A stretch of 64,000 bases of DNA from an uncultured Blautia sp. (lineage in GTDB: Bacteria; Bacillota; Clostridia; Lachnospirales; Lachnospiraceae), in assembly GCA_946557785.1 (NCBI GenBank), contig CAMNTH010000014.1:1-64000 (forward strand), written 5' to 3'. Below are positions 17,941-25,473 of the stretch, one piece after another. The translations under genes were made by a program, and so were the position numbers. Positions within the stretch are counted from its first letter, which is position 1; each line of letters starts with the position of its first letter. The notes under the pieces are model-generated. The model searched no databases. It had not been told where the DNA came from and saw nothing but the letters and a program-made list of their open reading frames with translations.

Positions 17941-18251
17941 ACTCCCATTAAAAAAAAGCCCAGCCAGCCCACCATAATAATCCCATTGGCAATGGAACCA
18001 ATAATGCTGGTTCTGTGGGCACGCTTTTCTTCCGAAAAACTCATCAATCCCATAATAAATCCATAAACCGAAAGCAGCATTGCAAAAAGGCAGATGCCGC
18101 CCACAGCAAAGCCATATTCTCCTTCCATAAGAAAGGAGGTAACTACGGCTACTAAAAACAGCAGCAAAGAAGCGGCCGCCAATCCGGCGGACAGCTTGCC
18201 CTTCGCTGCTTCCTTCTTCTTTACAAATGCATATCTAAATCTTTTTGCCAT
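17937..18251 (-). CDS. Small four-helix membrane protein (DUF6142-like)
   Basis: A 104-residue protein with a basic N-terminus (KRFRYAFVKKKEAAKGK) and three or four hydrophobic segments (about 21-40, 48-70, 82-103). It resembles a Lachnospiraceae family of small membrane proteins of unknown function (DUF6142, from memory). It overlaps the vanZ-type gene by 17 bp and the HD gene by 4 bp, so the three are translated as a block. Confidence 0.65.
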   Translation of the reverse strand: MAKRFRYAFVKKKEAAKGKLSAGLAAASLLLFLVAVVTSFLMEGEYGFAVGGICLFAMLLSVYGFIMGLMSFSEEKRAHRTSIIGSIANGIIMVGWLGFFLMGV

Positions 18252-18708
18252 AATATTGTCTCCTCAGGTAATTGCAGATGGCAAAAGCCAGGTAGCCAAG
18301 CATAGCTCCCAATGTATTTAAAATCAGGTCATCTACATCAAAACATCCGACCTTTGTAACAAGCTGAATTGTTTCTATGCAAAGGCTCAGCCCAAAACCG
18401 GACATTGTAATCAAAAAGCCATTCCGAAGCCCATAAAAAATCACAGGCAGAATAAAACCATATGGAATAAAGCCCAATACATTTCCAAAAATATTCGTAA
18501 AAAGCGCAAAAAGCCCTAACTGTTCCCTGTACTTCCAGAATCTCCGGATTTCCACAAAGGGAACCAGATTATATCTGTACTCCCGCTCTGCATCAGCCAC
18601 GCGTCCGTAAGCTTCCGAAAAGAAAAGGAAATACACCAAAAGCATGACATATAGAATAAACAGGAGGAACCCCATCCGCCTGATTATATGCTTTGTTTCC
18701 TTTCTCAC
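18235..18708 (-). CDS. VanZ-family membrane protein
   Basis: A 157-residue membrane protein with the VanZ pattern: an N-terminal helix, then YRYNLVPFVEI, NIFGNVLGFIPYGFILP, and a C-terminal DVDDLILNTLGAMLGYL. VanZ-like proteins are associated with teicoplanin resistance in enterococcal clusters but are widespread in Firmicutes without vancomycin genes, as here. Translation starts at a GTG, supported by GGGGAG 4 bp upstream. It is the first gene of the vanZ-DUF-HD-M29 unit. Confidence 0.85.
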   Translation of the reverse strand: MRKETKHIIRRMGFLLFILYVMLLVYFLFFSEAYGRVADAEREYRYNLVPFVEIRRFWKYREQLGLFALFTNIFGNVLGFIPYGFILPVIFYGLRNGFLITMSGFGLSLCIETIQLVTKVGCFDVDDLILNTLGAMLGYLAFAICNYLRRQYYGKKI

Positions 18709-18732
18709 TTGTCTCCCCTATCCAAGTCAATC

Positions 18733-18765
18733 CCAAAAGCCGCCAAAAATCCCGGCGGCTTTTGG
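18733..18765 (-). terminator. Terminator after the 50-aa membrane peptide
   Basis: A perfect 12-bp stem (CCAAAAGCCGCC and GGCGGCTTTTGG) encloses a 9-base loop. It lies 10 bp behind the small gene at the end of the pyr unit and ahead of the vanZ-type gene. Confidence 0.8.
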
Positions 18766-18774
18766 AAAATATTT

Positions 18775-18927
18775 TTAAAGCAGAATCTCTGATTTCCTTT
18801 TCAACAGTCTTGCCCCATTGACAACCATCATCACACCCGCCGTGATTCCCACCACAAGCACCACAATGCCTACGACAAGGCTGCTTACTCCAGTCCCTGA
18901 CATAACTTTATAAATCTTTTCATTCAT
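18775..18927 (-). CDS. Small single-pass membrane peptide (50 aa) at the end of the pyr operon
   Basis: The frame encodes 50 residues starting MNEKIYKVMSG. A strongly hydrophobic stretch of about 20 residues follows (about 17-36, rich in Val, Gly and Ile), and the tail NGARLLKRKSEILL is basic. A perfect AGGAGG lies 7 bp before the ATG at 18927, and an ATG two codons earlier is too close to that site. It sits 50 bp behind pyrE and directly before a terminator, so it is expressed with the pyr genes. The positive-inside pattern predicts a cytosolic C-terminus. Function is unknown. Confidence 0.65.
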   Translation of the reverse strand: MNEKIYKVMSGTGVSSLVVGIVVLVVGITAGVMMVVNGARLLKRKSEILL

Positions 18928-18977
18928 ATCCATTCCTCCTGAATATGTCCGTGATGATCTTTCTCCCGGATCCTTAT

Positions 18978-19652
18978 TTATTCTGCGCCATACTGCTTAT
19001 AATATGCATCAATGGCACCCTTCAGGGTATCGTCAATAATCACTTTTCCTTTGTATTCTTTATTATAAAGGTGTTCTACAACTTCCGCCATTGTTACGAT
19101 GGCGGTGGTCTTTAATCCATAGGTTTCTTCGATTTCATTCAGCGCACTCTTAGTCCCCTGCCCACGCTCCATACGGTCAACGGAAACTACCAGTCCTATG
19201 GGATCCACATCTCCCTGGGCTTTGATGATAGGCAGGGTTTCCTGAATAGATGTTCCCGCTGTTGTAACATCTTCAATAATCACAACTTTGTCCCCATCCT
19301 GAATAGGACTGCCAAGAAGAATTCCCTTATCGCCATGATCCTTCACTTCCTTACGGTTGGAGCAATAGCGAATATCCTTATCATATTCCTCGCTGATAGC
19401 CATGGTCGTAGCAACTGTAAGAGGAATTCCCTTATATGCAGGTCCGAACAGCACATCAAAGTCCAGGCCGAATTTACTTTCAATCGCCTTTGCATAATAC
19501 TGCCCAAGCCTGCGAAGCTGCGCACCTGTACGGTAAAACCCGGTATTTACAAAAAATGGTGTTTTACGTCCGGATTTTGTTACAAAATCTCCGAATTTCA
19601 ACACATTGCAGTCAATCATAAATTCTATAAGTTCCTGTTTGTATCTTTCCAT
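18978..19652 (-). CDS. pyrE: Orotate phosphoribosyltransferase
   Basis: A 224-residue enzyme that attaches orotate to PRPP. Motifs are FGPAYKGIPL and the PRPP-binding loop VVIIEDVTTAGTS. It lies 18 bp behind pyrD in the pyrF-pyrK-pyrD-pyrE order. Length fits the slightly longer clostridial type. Confidence 0.97.
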   Translation of the reverse strand: MERYKQELIEFMIDCNVLKFGDFVTKSGRKTPFFVNTGFYRTGAQLRRLGQYYAKAIESKFGLDFDVLFGPAYKGIPLTVATTMAISEEYDKDIRYCSNRKEVKDHGDKGILLGSPIQDGDKVVIIEDVTTAGTSIQETLPIIKAQGDVDPIGLVVSVDRMERGQGTKSALNEIEETYGLKTTAIVTMAEVVEHLYNKEYKGKVIIDDTLKGAIDAYYKQYGAE

Positions 19653-19670
19653 ATATGCATCCTCCGTTTT

Positions 19671-20576
19671 TTATTTTACCACACCAATCAGTTCCCGAAT
19701 ATCCCCAATCTGATTTTTTTCCAAAAATCCTTCGATTCCTTTCACCACCTCATCTGTGGCACATGGATTGAAAAAATTAGCGGTTCCTACAGATACGGCA
19801 GTTGCCCCTGCCATAATAAATTCCATCGCATCTTCCCAGGTTGCAATTCCGCCCATTCCGATGATCGGCAGAGAAACGGCATTTGCTGCCTGATAAACCA
19901 TACGCACTGCAATAGGCTTTACCGCAGGTCCGGACATTCCGCCTGTTTTATTTGCCAGGGCAAATGTTCTGCGGTTAATATCAATTTTCATCCCCGTCAG
20001 TGTATTGATCAGGGAAAGTACATCTGCACCCCCGGCTTCTGCTGCTTTTGCCATTTCTGTAATATCGGTCACATTCGGACTCAATTTCATAATGATAGGC
20101 TGTTTTGCATATTTTTTTACTTCCTTTGTGATTGCTTCCAAAGCTTTTGGATCCTGGCCAAAAGCAATCCCTCCCTCTTTTACATTTGGGCAGGAAACAT
20201 TGATCTCCAAAAGATCTGCTTTTTCATCAGCAAGGCGCTCCACCACCTGGCAGTAATCCTCTGTGGATTTTCCGCAGACGTTCACAATGATTTTTGTATC
20301 AAACTGCTGAAGAAAGGGCATGTCTCTCTCACAAAACACGTCAATTCCAGGATTCTGAAGCCCAATGGCATTAAGCATTCCACTGGAAGTTTCTACTACG
20401 CGAGGCGTAGGGTTCCCCGGCCATGGAACATTTGCCACACCTTTGGTCACTACTGCTCCCAGCTTATTTAAATCCACAAATTCGCTGTATTCCATACCGG
20501 AGCCAAAGGTTCCGGAAGCCGTCATCACCGGATTCTTAAGTTCTACACCTGCCAGCGTTACGCTCATCTTACTCAT
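19671..20576 (-). CDS. pyrD: Dihydroorotate dehydrogenase, class 1B catalytic subunit
   Basis: A 301-residue FMN-binding TIM barrel. Visible features are the N-terminal MTASGTFG, the catalytic cysteine in NVSCPNVKEGG, KLSPNVTDI, and the FMN-binding GMGGIATWEDA with AVSVGTANF. The adjacent pyrK (4-bp overlap) shows it is the NAD-dependent class 1B enzyme that forms a PyrD2-PyrK2 complex. Confidence 0.97.
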   Translation of the reverse strand: MSKMSVTLAGVELKNPVMTASGTFGSGMEYSEFVDLNKLGAVVTKGVANVPWPGNPTPRVVETSSGMLNAIGLQNPGIDVFCERDMPFLQQFDTKIIVNVCGKSTEDYCQVVERLADEKADLLEINVSCPNVKEGGIAFGQDPKALEAITKEVKKYAKQPIIMKLSPNVTDITEMAKAAEAGGADVLSLINTLTGMKIDINRRTFALANKTGGMSGPAVKPIAVRMVYQAANAVSLPIIGMGGIATWEDAMEFIMAGATAVSVGTANFFNPCATDEVVKGIEGFLEKNQIGDIRELIGVVK

Positions 20577-21355
20577 AACTCCACCTCCGTACTTAAGAAT
20601 ACAGGACCGTCTTTGCAGACACGTTTGTTATTCACATGGGAATGGCTGTCAACCTCTTTGGATTTGCAGACACAGGCAAGACATGCCCCAATGCCGCATG
20701 CCATACGTTCTTCCATTGAAATCCAACAGGGAATCTTTTTCTCAAGGGCATAGGCCTTAACCGCACGCAGCATGGGAGCCGGACCGCAGGCAAAAACCAC
20801 ATCTGCTTCCAGTCCGTTCTTACGTATGGAATCCATTACATTTCCTTTTGTACCTGCACTTCCGTCTTCTGTTGCTGTGTACACCTCACCGTAGGACTCA
20901 AATTCCGCTTTTAAGAACAATTCATCACGATATCCTAAAATGATCTTCTTCTCTGCATCCAACTGTTTGGCTGTTTCCAGCATGGGGGGGATTCCAATTC
21001 CGCCTCCAATGAGGAATACCTTTTTTCCTCTGGCTTCTTCCAGTGGGAAACCATTGCCAAGAGGTCCCAGAACCTCTATGGAAACATTTGCATGAAGTTT
21101 GGAAAACCCTTCTGTCCCTGTATTCGGTCCGGTTACCCGGTATACCAGGCGAATTCTGTCCTTCTCTTTATCAATTTCACAAATACTGATGGGACGCGGA
21201 AGAAGCTTGCTTCCATCCCTTGTATATAAGGAAAGAAATTGTCCGGGTCTGGCACTTTTGGCAATCCTGTCTGTCTGCAGCCACATGCTGTAAATATCCT
21301 TCCCGATACATTCCTGGCTTACAATTTTCACTTTTTCTTTTGCTTTTTCACTCAT
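20573..21355 (-). CDS. pyrK: Dihydroorotate dehydrogenase electron-transfer subunit
   Basis: A 260-residue FAD and [2Fe-2S] protein passing electrons from PyrD to NAD+. It has the FAD motif LLPRPISIC, the NAD-binding GGGIGIPPM, and a C-terminal cluster motif with cysteines in CGIGACLACVC and a distal Cys in RVCKDGPVF. It overlaps pyrD by 4 bp. Confidence 0.97.
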   Translation of the reverse strand: MSEKAKEKVKIVSQECIGKDIYSMWLQTDRIAKSARPGQFLSLYTRDGSKLLPRPISICEIDKEKDRIRLVYRVTGPNTGTEGFSKLHANVSIEVLGPLGNGFPLEEARGKKVFLIGGGIGIPPMLETAKQLDAEKKIILGYRDELFLKAEFESYGEVYTATEDGSAGTKGNVMDSIRKNGLEADVVFACGPAPMLRAVKAYALEKKIPCWISMEERMACGIGACLACVCKSKEVDSHSHVNNKRVCKDGPVFLSTEVEL

Positions 21356-21438
21356 GAGGTTCCTCCTGCTTATCTTCTATGCTGCCTGGCATACAATATA
21401 GATGATTCATGTATAATCTATGCCAGGCGCTCAAATGG

Positions 21439-22365
21439 TTAGCGTGATTCAAGAGCGCCGCTGATATCAGCTACCATATCCTCTACCGCTTTTCTGGAAG
21501 CGTCTGCATAATTTTCCTCACCAAAAGCTGCATATTTCTCCTGCTTATAGGCAGCAATGATCCCTCTTGAGGAGTTGACGATAGCACCAAGTCCGTCTTC
21601 GTTAAAGAAATGTACCAGATCAGCTCCCCTGCCGCCCTGTGCGCCATATCCAGGTACCAGGATAAAGGTCTTCGGCATAAGTTTTCTCAGAACCTTTCCC
21701 ATTTCCGGATAGGTTGCGCCTACTACAGCTCCAACATAGCTATAGTCATCGCCCATGTGATCCCCGCCCCATCCGGCAACCATTTCTCCAACCCATTCAT
21801 AAAGCGGACGTCCGTCAATGAGACGATCCTGAAACTCTCCGCTGGATGGATTGGATGTCTTCACAAGAATAAAGAGACCTTTTTTCGCCTCTTTACATAC
21901 ATCAATAAAAGGTTTCACTCCGTCTGTCCCGAAATAGGGATTAACTGTTGCAAAATCCTCATCAAAACCGGCAAAACTCTTGCTTCCGATCTGGACTTTT
22001 CCTAAATGTCCTACCGCATAGGCTGCGGAAGTAGAACCGATATCACCGCGCTTAATATCACCGATCACAACCAAATCTTTTGATTTGCAGTAATCTATGG
22101 TTTTCTTATATGCAGAAAGCCCCGGAATGCCAAACTGTTCATACATAGCAATCTGTGGCTTCACTGCAGGAATCAGGTCACAGGTGGCGTCCACAATTCC
22201 TTTATTAAACTGCCAGATTGCTTCCGCTGCCCCCTCCAGTGTCTCACCATATTCTGCAAAAGCTTTTTCCTGAATGTGCTTCGGCACATAGTTCAGCATG
22301 GGATCCAGACCTACCACGATGGGTGCATTTGTTTTACGGATTTTCTTAATCAGTTTATTAATCAT
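21439..22365 (-). CDS. pyrF: Orotidine 5-prime-phosphate decarboxylase, long form
   Basis: A 308-residue OMP decarboxylase of the long (type 2) subfamily. It shows VVGLDPM, VIGDIKRGDIGSTS (catalytic Lys/Asp set), TVNPYFGTDGVKPF and ILVPGYGAQGG. It is the first gene of the pyrFKDE unit. The pyrB, pyrC and carAB genes are not in this window. No clear attenuator or PyrR-binding leader was visible upstream. Confidence 0.97.
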   Translation of the reverse strand: MINKLIKKIRKTNAPIVVGLDPMLNYVPKHIQEKAFAEYGETLEGAAEAIWQFNKGIVDATCDLIPAVKPQIAMYEQFGIPGLSAYKKTIDYCKSKDLVVIGDIKRGDIGSTSAAYAVGHLGKVQIGSKSFAGFDEDFATVNPYFGTDGVKPFIDVCKEAKKGLFILVKTSNPSSGEFQDRLIDGRPLYEWVGEMVAGWGGDHMGDDYSYVGAVVGATYPEMGKVLRKLMPKTFILVPGYGAQGGRGADLVHFFNEDGLGAIVNSSRGIIAAYKQEKYAAFGEENYADASRKAVEDMVADISGALESR

Positions 22366-22509
22366 GAATCATTCCTCCTAAATTATACTACCTCGTTATT
22401 CTTATCATACATCATACACGAAATCAACCATTTAATAAAGACTTTTTTCAAGATTGCTTTCTTTTCACCTAAATCCTTCATTTTTTGTATGAAACAATTC
22501 AGAATCAGC

Positions 22510-22538
22510 TTGACAATTCCAAATGTTGGCGCTATAAT
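22510..22538 (+). promoter_or_regulatory. Promoter of the cold-shock gene
   Basis: TTGACA (22510-22515), 17 bp, TATAAT (22533-22538): a full-consensus sigma-A promoter. The predicted transcript starts near 22546, leaving a 5-prime leader of about 125 bases. Confidence 0.85.
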
Positions 22539-22545
22539 CAAAAAA

Positions 22546-22669
22546 GAATCTATATTAATTATTATAAAATCACTAGTTTTTAGAGATTATATATTATAAT
22601 ATAGTCTGTAAAATCTGGTGATTTTCTCGTCCAGATAACTTTTCAACTTATATTTATGGAGGTATCATC
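22546..22669 (+). promoter_or_regulatory. Structured 5-prime leader of the cold-shock mRNA
   Basis: Two competing pairings can be read. Arm pair A is AAAATCAC (22566-22573) with GTGATTTT (22618-22625). Arm pair B is ATCTGG (22613-22618) with CCAGAT (22631-22636). Pair B uses bases inside or at the edge of pair A, so both cannot form fully at once. Long, refolding leaders control cspA translation with temperature in E. coli. A similar role here is inference. AT-rich sequence with two TATATTATAATATA-like tracts fills the loop of A. Confidence 0.45.
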
Positions 22670-22870
22670 ATGAACAAAGGAACTGTAAAATGGTTCAACG
22701 CAGAAAAAGGATACGGTTTTATTACCGGTGAAGACGGAGCAGATGTTTTCGTACATTTCTCTGCAATCAATGGAGAAGGTTTTAAATCTTTAGATGAAGG
22801 ACAGGCTGTTACTTATGATTTAACCGAAGGCGCTCGCGGAATGCAGGCTGCTAACGTTACTAAATTATAA
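22670..22870 (+). CDS. csp: Cold-shock domain protein
   Basis: A 66-residue single-stranded nucleic acid-binding protein with RNP1 KGYGFI and RNP2 VFVHFSAI in a five-strand OB fold. It acts as an RNA chaperone. GGAGG precedes the ATG by 8 bp. It is one of very few plus-strand genes here and is monocistronic, closed by a strong terminator. Confidence 0.97.
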   Translation: MNKGTVKWFNAEKGYGFITGEDGADVFVHFSAINGEGFKSLDEGQAVTYDLTEGARGMQAANVTKL

Positions 22871-22913
22871 TTAAGTACATTCTCGCCTTTGAGCGTGACT
22901 AATTTGACAGACA

Positions 22914-22942
22914 AAAAATCCCCGGACTTCCGGGGATTTTTA
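22914..22942. terminator. Bidirectional terminator between csp and the 86-aa gene
   Basis: AAAAATCCCCGG, loop ACTT, CCGGGGATTTTT: a perfect stem with A and T runs on both sides, so it ends transcripts from both directions. Confidence 0.92.
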
Positions 22943-22967
22943 CCTTTTCTATATATTCTCTATATTA

Positions 22968-23228
22968 TTATTCCTCTGCTGTTTCTGCAGAAAGTTCAGC
23001 CAGATAATTGTCAATTGCTGAACTGTTCATTTCTGTTACAATCTGCTCTCCTGTATGATCAACAGCGATTGTTTTATCATAAACAGAATATCCGATCCAG
23101 CATACTGCAATAACACAGACAACTGCCGCACCGATTTTTTCTAATTTCAGAATGTTTTTTTCTCTTTTCAGGATTTTCTGACGGTTTGCTTTTTGTTCTT
23201 TATAAGCATCCACTTTTTTCTGGCTCAT
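22968..23228 (-). CDS. Small membrane protein of unknown function
   Basis: An 86-residue protein. A charged, helical N-terminus (MSQKKVDAYKEQKANRQKI, about 30 residues) precedes one membrane helix (about 33-52). An acidic C-terminal domain of 34 residues follows (ending LAELSAETAEE), predicted to lie outside. I recognise no family. An extended -10 (TG-A-TATAAT, -10 at 23293-23298) precedes it, so it is probably transcribed alone. Confidence 0.65.
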   Translation of the reverse strand: MSQKKVDAYKEQKANRQKILKREKNILKLEKIGAAVVCVIAVCWIGYSVYDKTIAVDHTGEQIVTEMNSSAIDNYLAELSAETAEE

Positions 23229-23324
23229 ATTTTATCTTCCTCTCTCTCAACAGAATCCATGACTGTTTTCGGCTCATCAGCCATATAGACATATTATATC
23301 ATAATCTCTGCCAAAAGAAAAGCA

Positions 23325-24164
23325 CTAAACCACTACAATTACGCCGCCATCATTTGCATACATACTGCTCACGCCTGCGGTATCCAAAACAACAATGCGC
23401 TGTGGAGCTATCCGTTCCTCAATGGCCTCTTTGAGAACCTGAGCTCTTTGAGGGCAATTGCAATGACTGATTGCCATGGACATCACTTTGTTATTTGCAC
23501 ACTTCTCTGTGATCAGATCAACCATCTTTATCAAAGCCTTATTCATTCCTCTGGCCTGAGCAAGCTGGCAAATCAAGCCTTCATCTGTGGAACCCATAAT
23601 CGGTTTGATTTTTAGTGCGCTTGCTACAAGAGCTTTCACGGAACTTAAACGGCCATTTTTGCGGAGTGTTTCCAAATTCTCCAGAACAAAGTACGTATTC
23701 TGGCTTTTGATATATTCCTCGACCTTTTCCACTACTTCTTCAAAAGAAAGCCCAGCTTCCTCACACTCCTGAATCTTCATAGCAATCAGGGTTTCTCCTA
23801 CAGAAGCGGAACAGGAATTAAACACATGGATATTTTTTTCTCCAAACTCTTCCTGATACAGGCTCTTTCCCAACTGGGCGCTATTATAAGAACCGCTTAA
23901 TTCAGCAGAGAGAGTCACTGCATACACACGCTCTGCATCGCATTTATAAGCTTTCAGGTATCGTTCCGGAGATGGGCATGCAGATTTTGGGCTGTCCTGA
24001 CATGCAGCAACTTTCTCCAAAAAATCTTTTTGGTCAAATGTTTCATCATCAATAATACTCTCCTCACCCACCATCAGGGTCAGGGGAACAGACTCAATCT
24101 TCTCATCATGTTTCCATTCTTCTAAAAGTTCTCCGCAACTATCTATTACAATTTTATATCTCAA
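23325..24164 (-). CDS. DegV-family fatty-acid-binding protein (FakB-like)
   Basis: A 279-residue protein of the DegV family. Members bind a fatty acid and present it to FakA kinase for phosphorylation. Characteristic segments are KIVIDSCGELL at the N-terminus, TVTLSAELSGSYNSAQ (here AVTLSAELSGSYNSA), and a C-terminal GVSSMYANDGGVIV. I prefer a TTG start at 24164 (MRYKIVIDS), which has AGAGG 9 bp upstream and gives the usual family length. An ATG seven codons earlier has no ribosome site. FakA is not adjacent. Confidence 0.85.
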   Translation of the reverse strand: MRYKIVIDSCGELLEEWKHDEKIESVPLTLMVGEESIIDDETFDQKDFLEKVAACQDSPKSACPSPERYLKAYKCDAERVYAVTLSAELSGSYNSAQLGKSLYQEEFGEKNIHVFNSCSASVGETLIAMKIQECEEAGLSFEEVVEKVEEYIKSQNTYFVLENLETLRKNGRLSSVKALVASALKIKPIMGSTDEGLICQLAQARGMNKALIKMVDLITEKCANNKVMSMAISHCNCPQRAQVLKEAIEERIAPQRIVVLDTAGVSSMYANDGGVIVVV

Positions 24165-24330
24165 TGATATCGTCCTCTTTTCCATAATATGTAGTTTTAA
24201 ATACCATATCTATATTAACACATACACCTATATTTGAAAAGTCTTTTTCGAAAAACTCTGTTCTTTTTTTCCATTCTGCATTATAATAAAATACGTCTGC
24301 AACAAATATGGCAAAGTAAGGAGTAATGTA

Positions 24331-24834
24331 ATGCTGGCATTAAACATCATTGACATAAAAAATTTAATGAATCAATTGCTCATCGGTAATACGTTTGATT
24401 CATTCGAAATAGCCGAAACGGTCATTACTACATTTAATACCTTTACCATTGACGGAAAACTGCGCCGTGATTTTTTCGATACAGATACCTGTGATAGTCT
24501 TGACCAGTCGGGGATTGTTTATTCCCTCTGGAAAGAAATAAAACCATATTGTTATTCCATCATCCGGGGCAGACGTACCCCGCTCTATTTTAAAATCGTG
24601 TTTCAGCTTCCAAAAAAGAAGATGATGAAGATTCTTCAAAGCCAGAACAGCCGTTTTTCACCGGAATTAGTCAGCGGAATGTTCATTAATCTCCAGTACA
24701 AAAACAAAGAATTATTATGTACTGCCGGGCTCGCCCTGAAAACCTTTATTCCTGATAGATCCCTGGAGCAGCTATGGGATGAAATGGTTAAGGATTTTTT
24801 CCTGAAGCATAATATTGCCTTTCACGAAATATAG
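24331..24834 (+). CDS. Hypothetical protein (DUF5721-like)
   Basis: A 167-residue soluble protein with no membrane helix. It begins with a short helix (INDIKNLMNQLLI-like) and contains alternating strand segments (YFKIVFQLPKKKM, GMFINLQYKNKELLC). It resembles a Lachnospiraceae family of unknown function (DUF5721, from memory). AAGGAG lies 7 bp before the ATG and a TATAAT at 24282-24287 gives a likely start point. It converges with the Spo0A-like gene. Confidence 0.65.
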   Translation: MLALNIIDIKNLMNQLLIGNTFDSFEIAETVITTFNTFTIDGKLRRDFFDTDTCDSLDQSGIVYSLWKEIKPYCYSIIRGRRTPLYFKIVFQLPKKKMMKILQSQNSRFSPELVSGMFINLQYKNKELLCTAGLALKTFIPDRSLEQLWDEMVKDFFLKHNIAFHEI

Positions 24835-24858
24835 AAATATTTCAGTTTTAAATAGTTT

Positions 24859-25188
24859 TTAACCTTCACTTTGGGATAAGTAGTAAGCCAGCATATCTAC
24901 AAATTCACTGTTCGTTGGCTTATATATCAAATGATAACCAGCAATATGATCCATATAGTTTTTATTTACACTCCAGCAGACATTTACGACTGTTCGAATA
25001 TCGTGTTCAATGTTCATAGGTGTTGATTTAAACTTCTTAGCCAGGCATGGATAAATATCTTTTGTGATGCGAAGAGGACATTCCTGTGACTCCATGGAAA
25101 TTTTCACTGCTTCTGCCACAAAGTAATAGCCTTTGTATTTTGACGTTGCACCTAATCGTCTGATCAATCTATATACGTCTTTCATCAT
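24859..25188 (-). CDS. Receiver-less Spo0A C-terminal-domain protein
   Basis: A 109-residue protein that consists only of a Spo0A-type DNA-binding domain. RLGATSKYKGYYFVAEAV, ITKDIYPCLAKKFKST and NIEHDIRTVVNVCW match the order of helices in the Spo0A effector domain. The phosphoacceptor receiver is absent, so it cannot be switched by the phosphorelay in the usual way. It may bind or compete for 0A boxes. The start at 25188 (MMKDVYRL) has GGAGG 6 bp upstream, and an earlier ATG lacks a site. Confidence 0.85.
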   Translation of the reverse strand: MMKDVYRLIRRLGATSKYKGYYFVAEAVKISMESQECPLRITKDIYPCLAKKFKSTPMNIEHDIRTVVNVCWSVNKNYMDHIAGYHLIYKPTNSEFVDMLAYYLSQSEG

Positions 25189-25253
25189 GCTTCTCCTCCA
25201 AAGATTTCTTTCTTTTTCCATATCTTACGACAAAAACAGGGAGTATTCGAATA

Positions 25254-25300
25254 ATCTAATAAAATCTAGCTAATTCTATCAAAGTCTAGTTAATTCGACA
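25254..25300 (-). promoter_or_regulatory. Promoter and 0A-box/direct-repeat region of the Spo0A-like gene
   Basis: The minus strand reads TTGATA (25277-25282), 17 bp, TTAGAT (25254-25259). A direct repeat TCTAGYTAATTC (plus strand 25265-25276 and 25285-25296, 20 bp apart) has one copy in the spacer and one upstream of the -35. A perfect 0A box (TGTCGAA on the minus strand, 25294-25300) overlaps the upstream copy. Spo0A or the encoded protein itself may bind here. Confidence 0.5.
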
Positions 25301-25398
25301 AATTCAAAGAAAAAAAGTTAATTGAAAGCTCAGCACATACATTGTTAGAATAGAAATCTAAACTGTCTTTGTCAAGAACAGCCTTTCATGATAAAACG

Positions 25399-25424
25399 AA
25401 AAAGTCCCCTCCCGAGGACTTTTT
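25399..25424. terminator. Terminator behind htpG
   Basis: AAAAAGTCC, 8-base loop, GGACTTTTT. It lies about 50 bp behind the htpG stop and has T runs on both strands. Confidence 0.85.
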
Positions 25425-25473
25425 CCTGATAAGCAAATGGCGTCTCCATCATGAGCCAATGCTTTTATATTCA

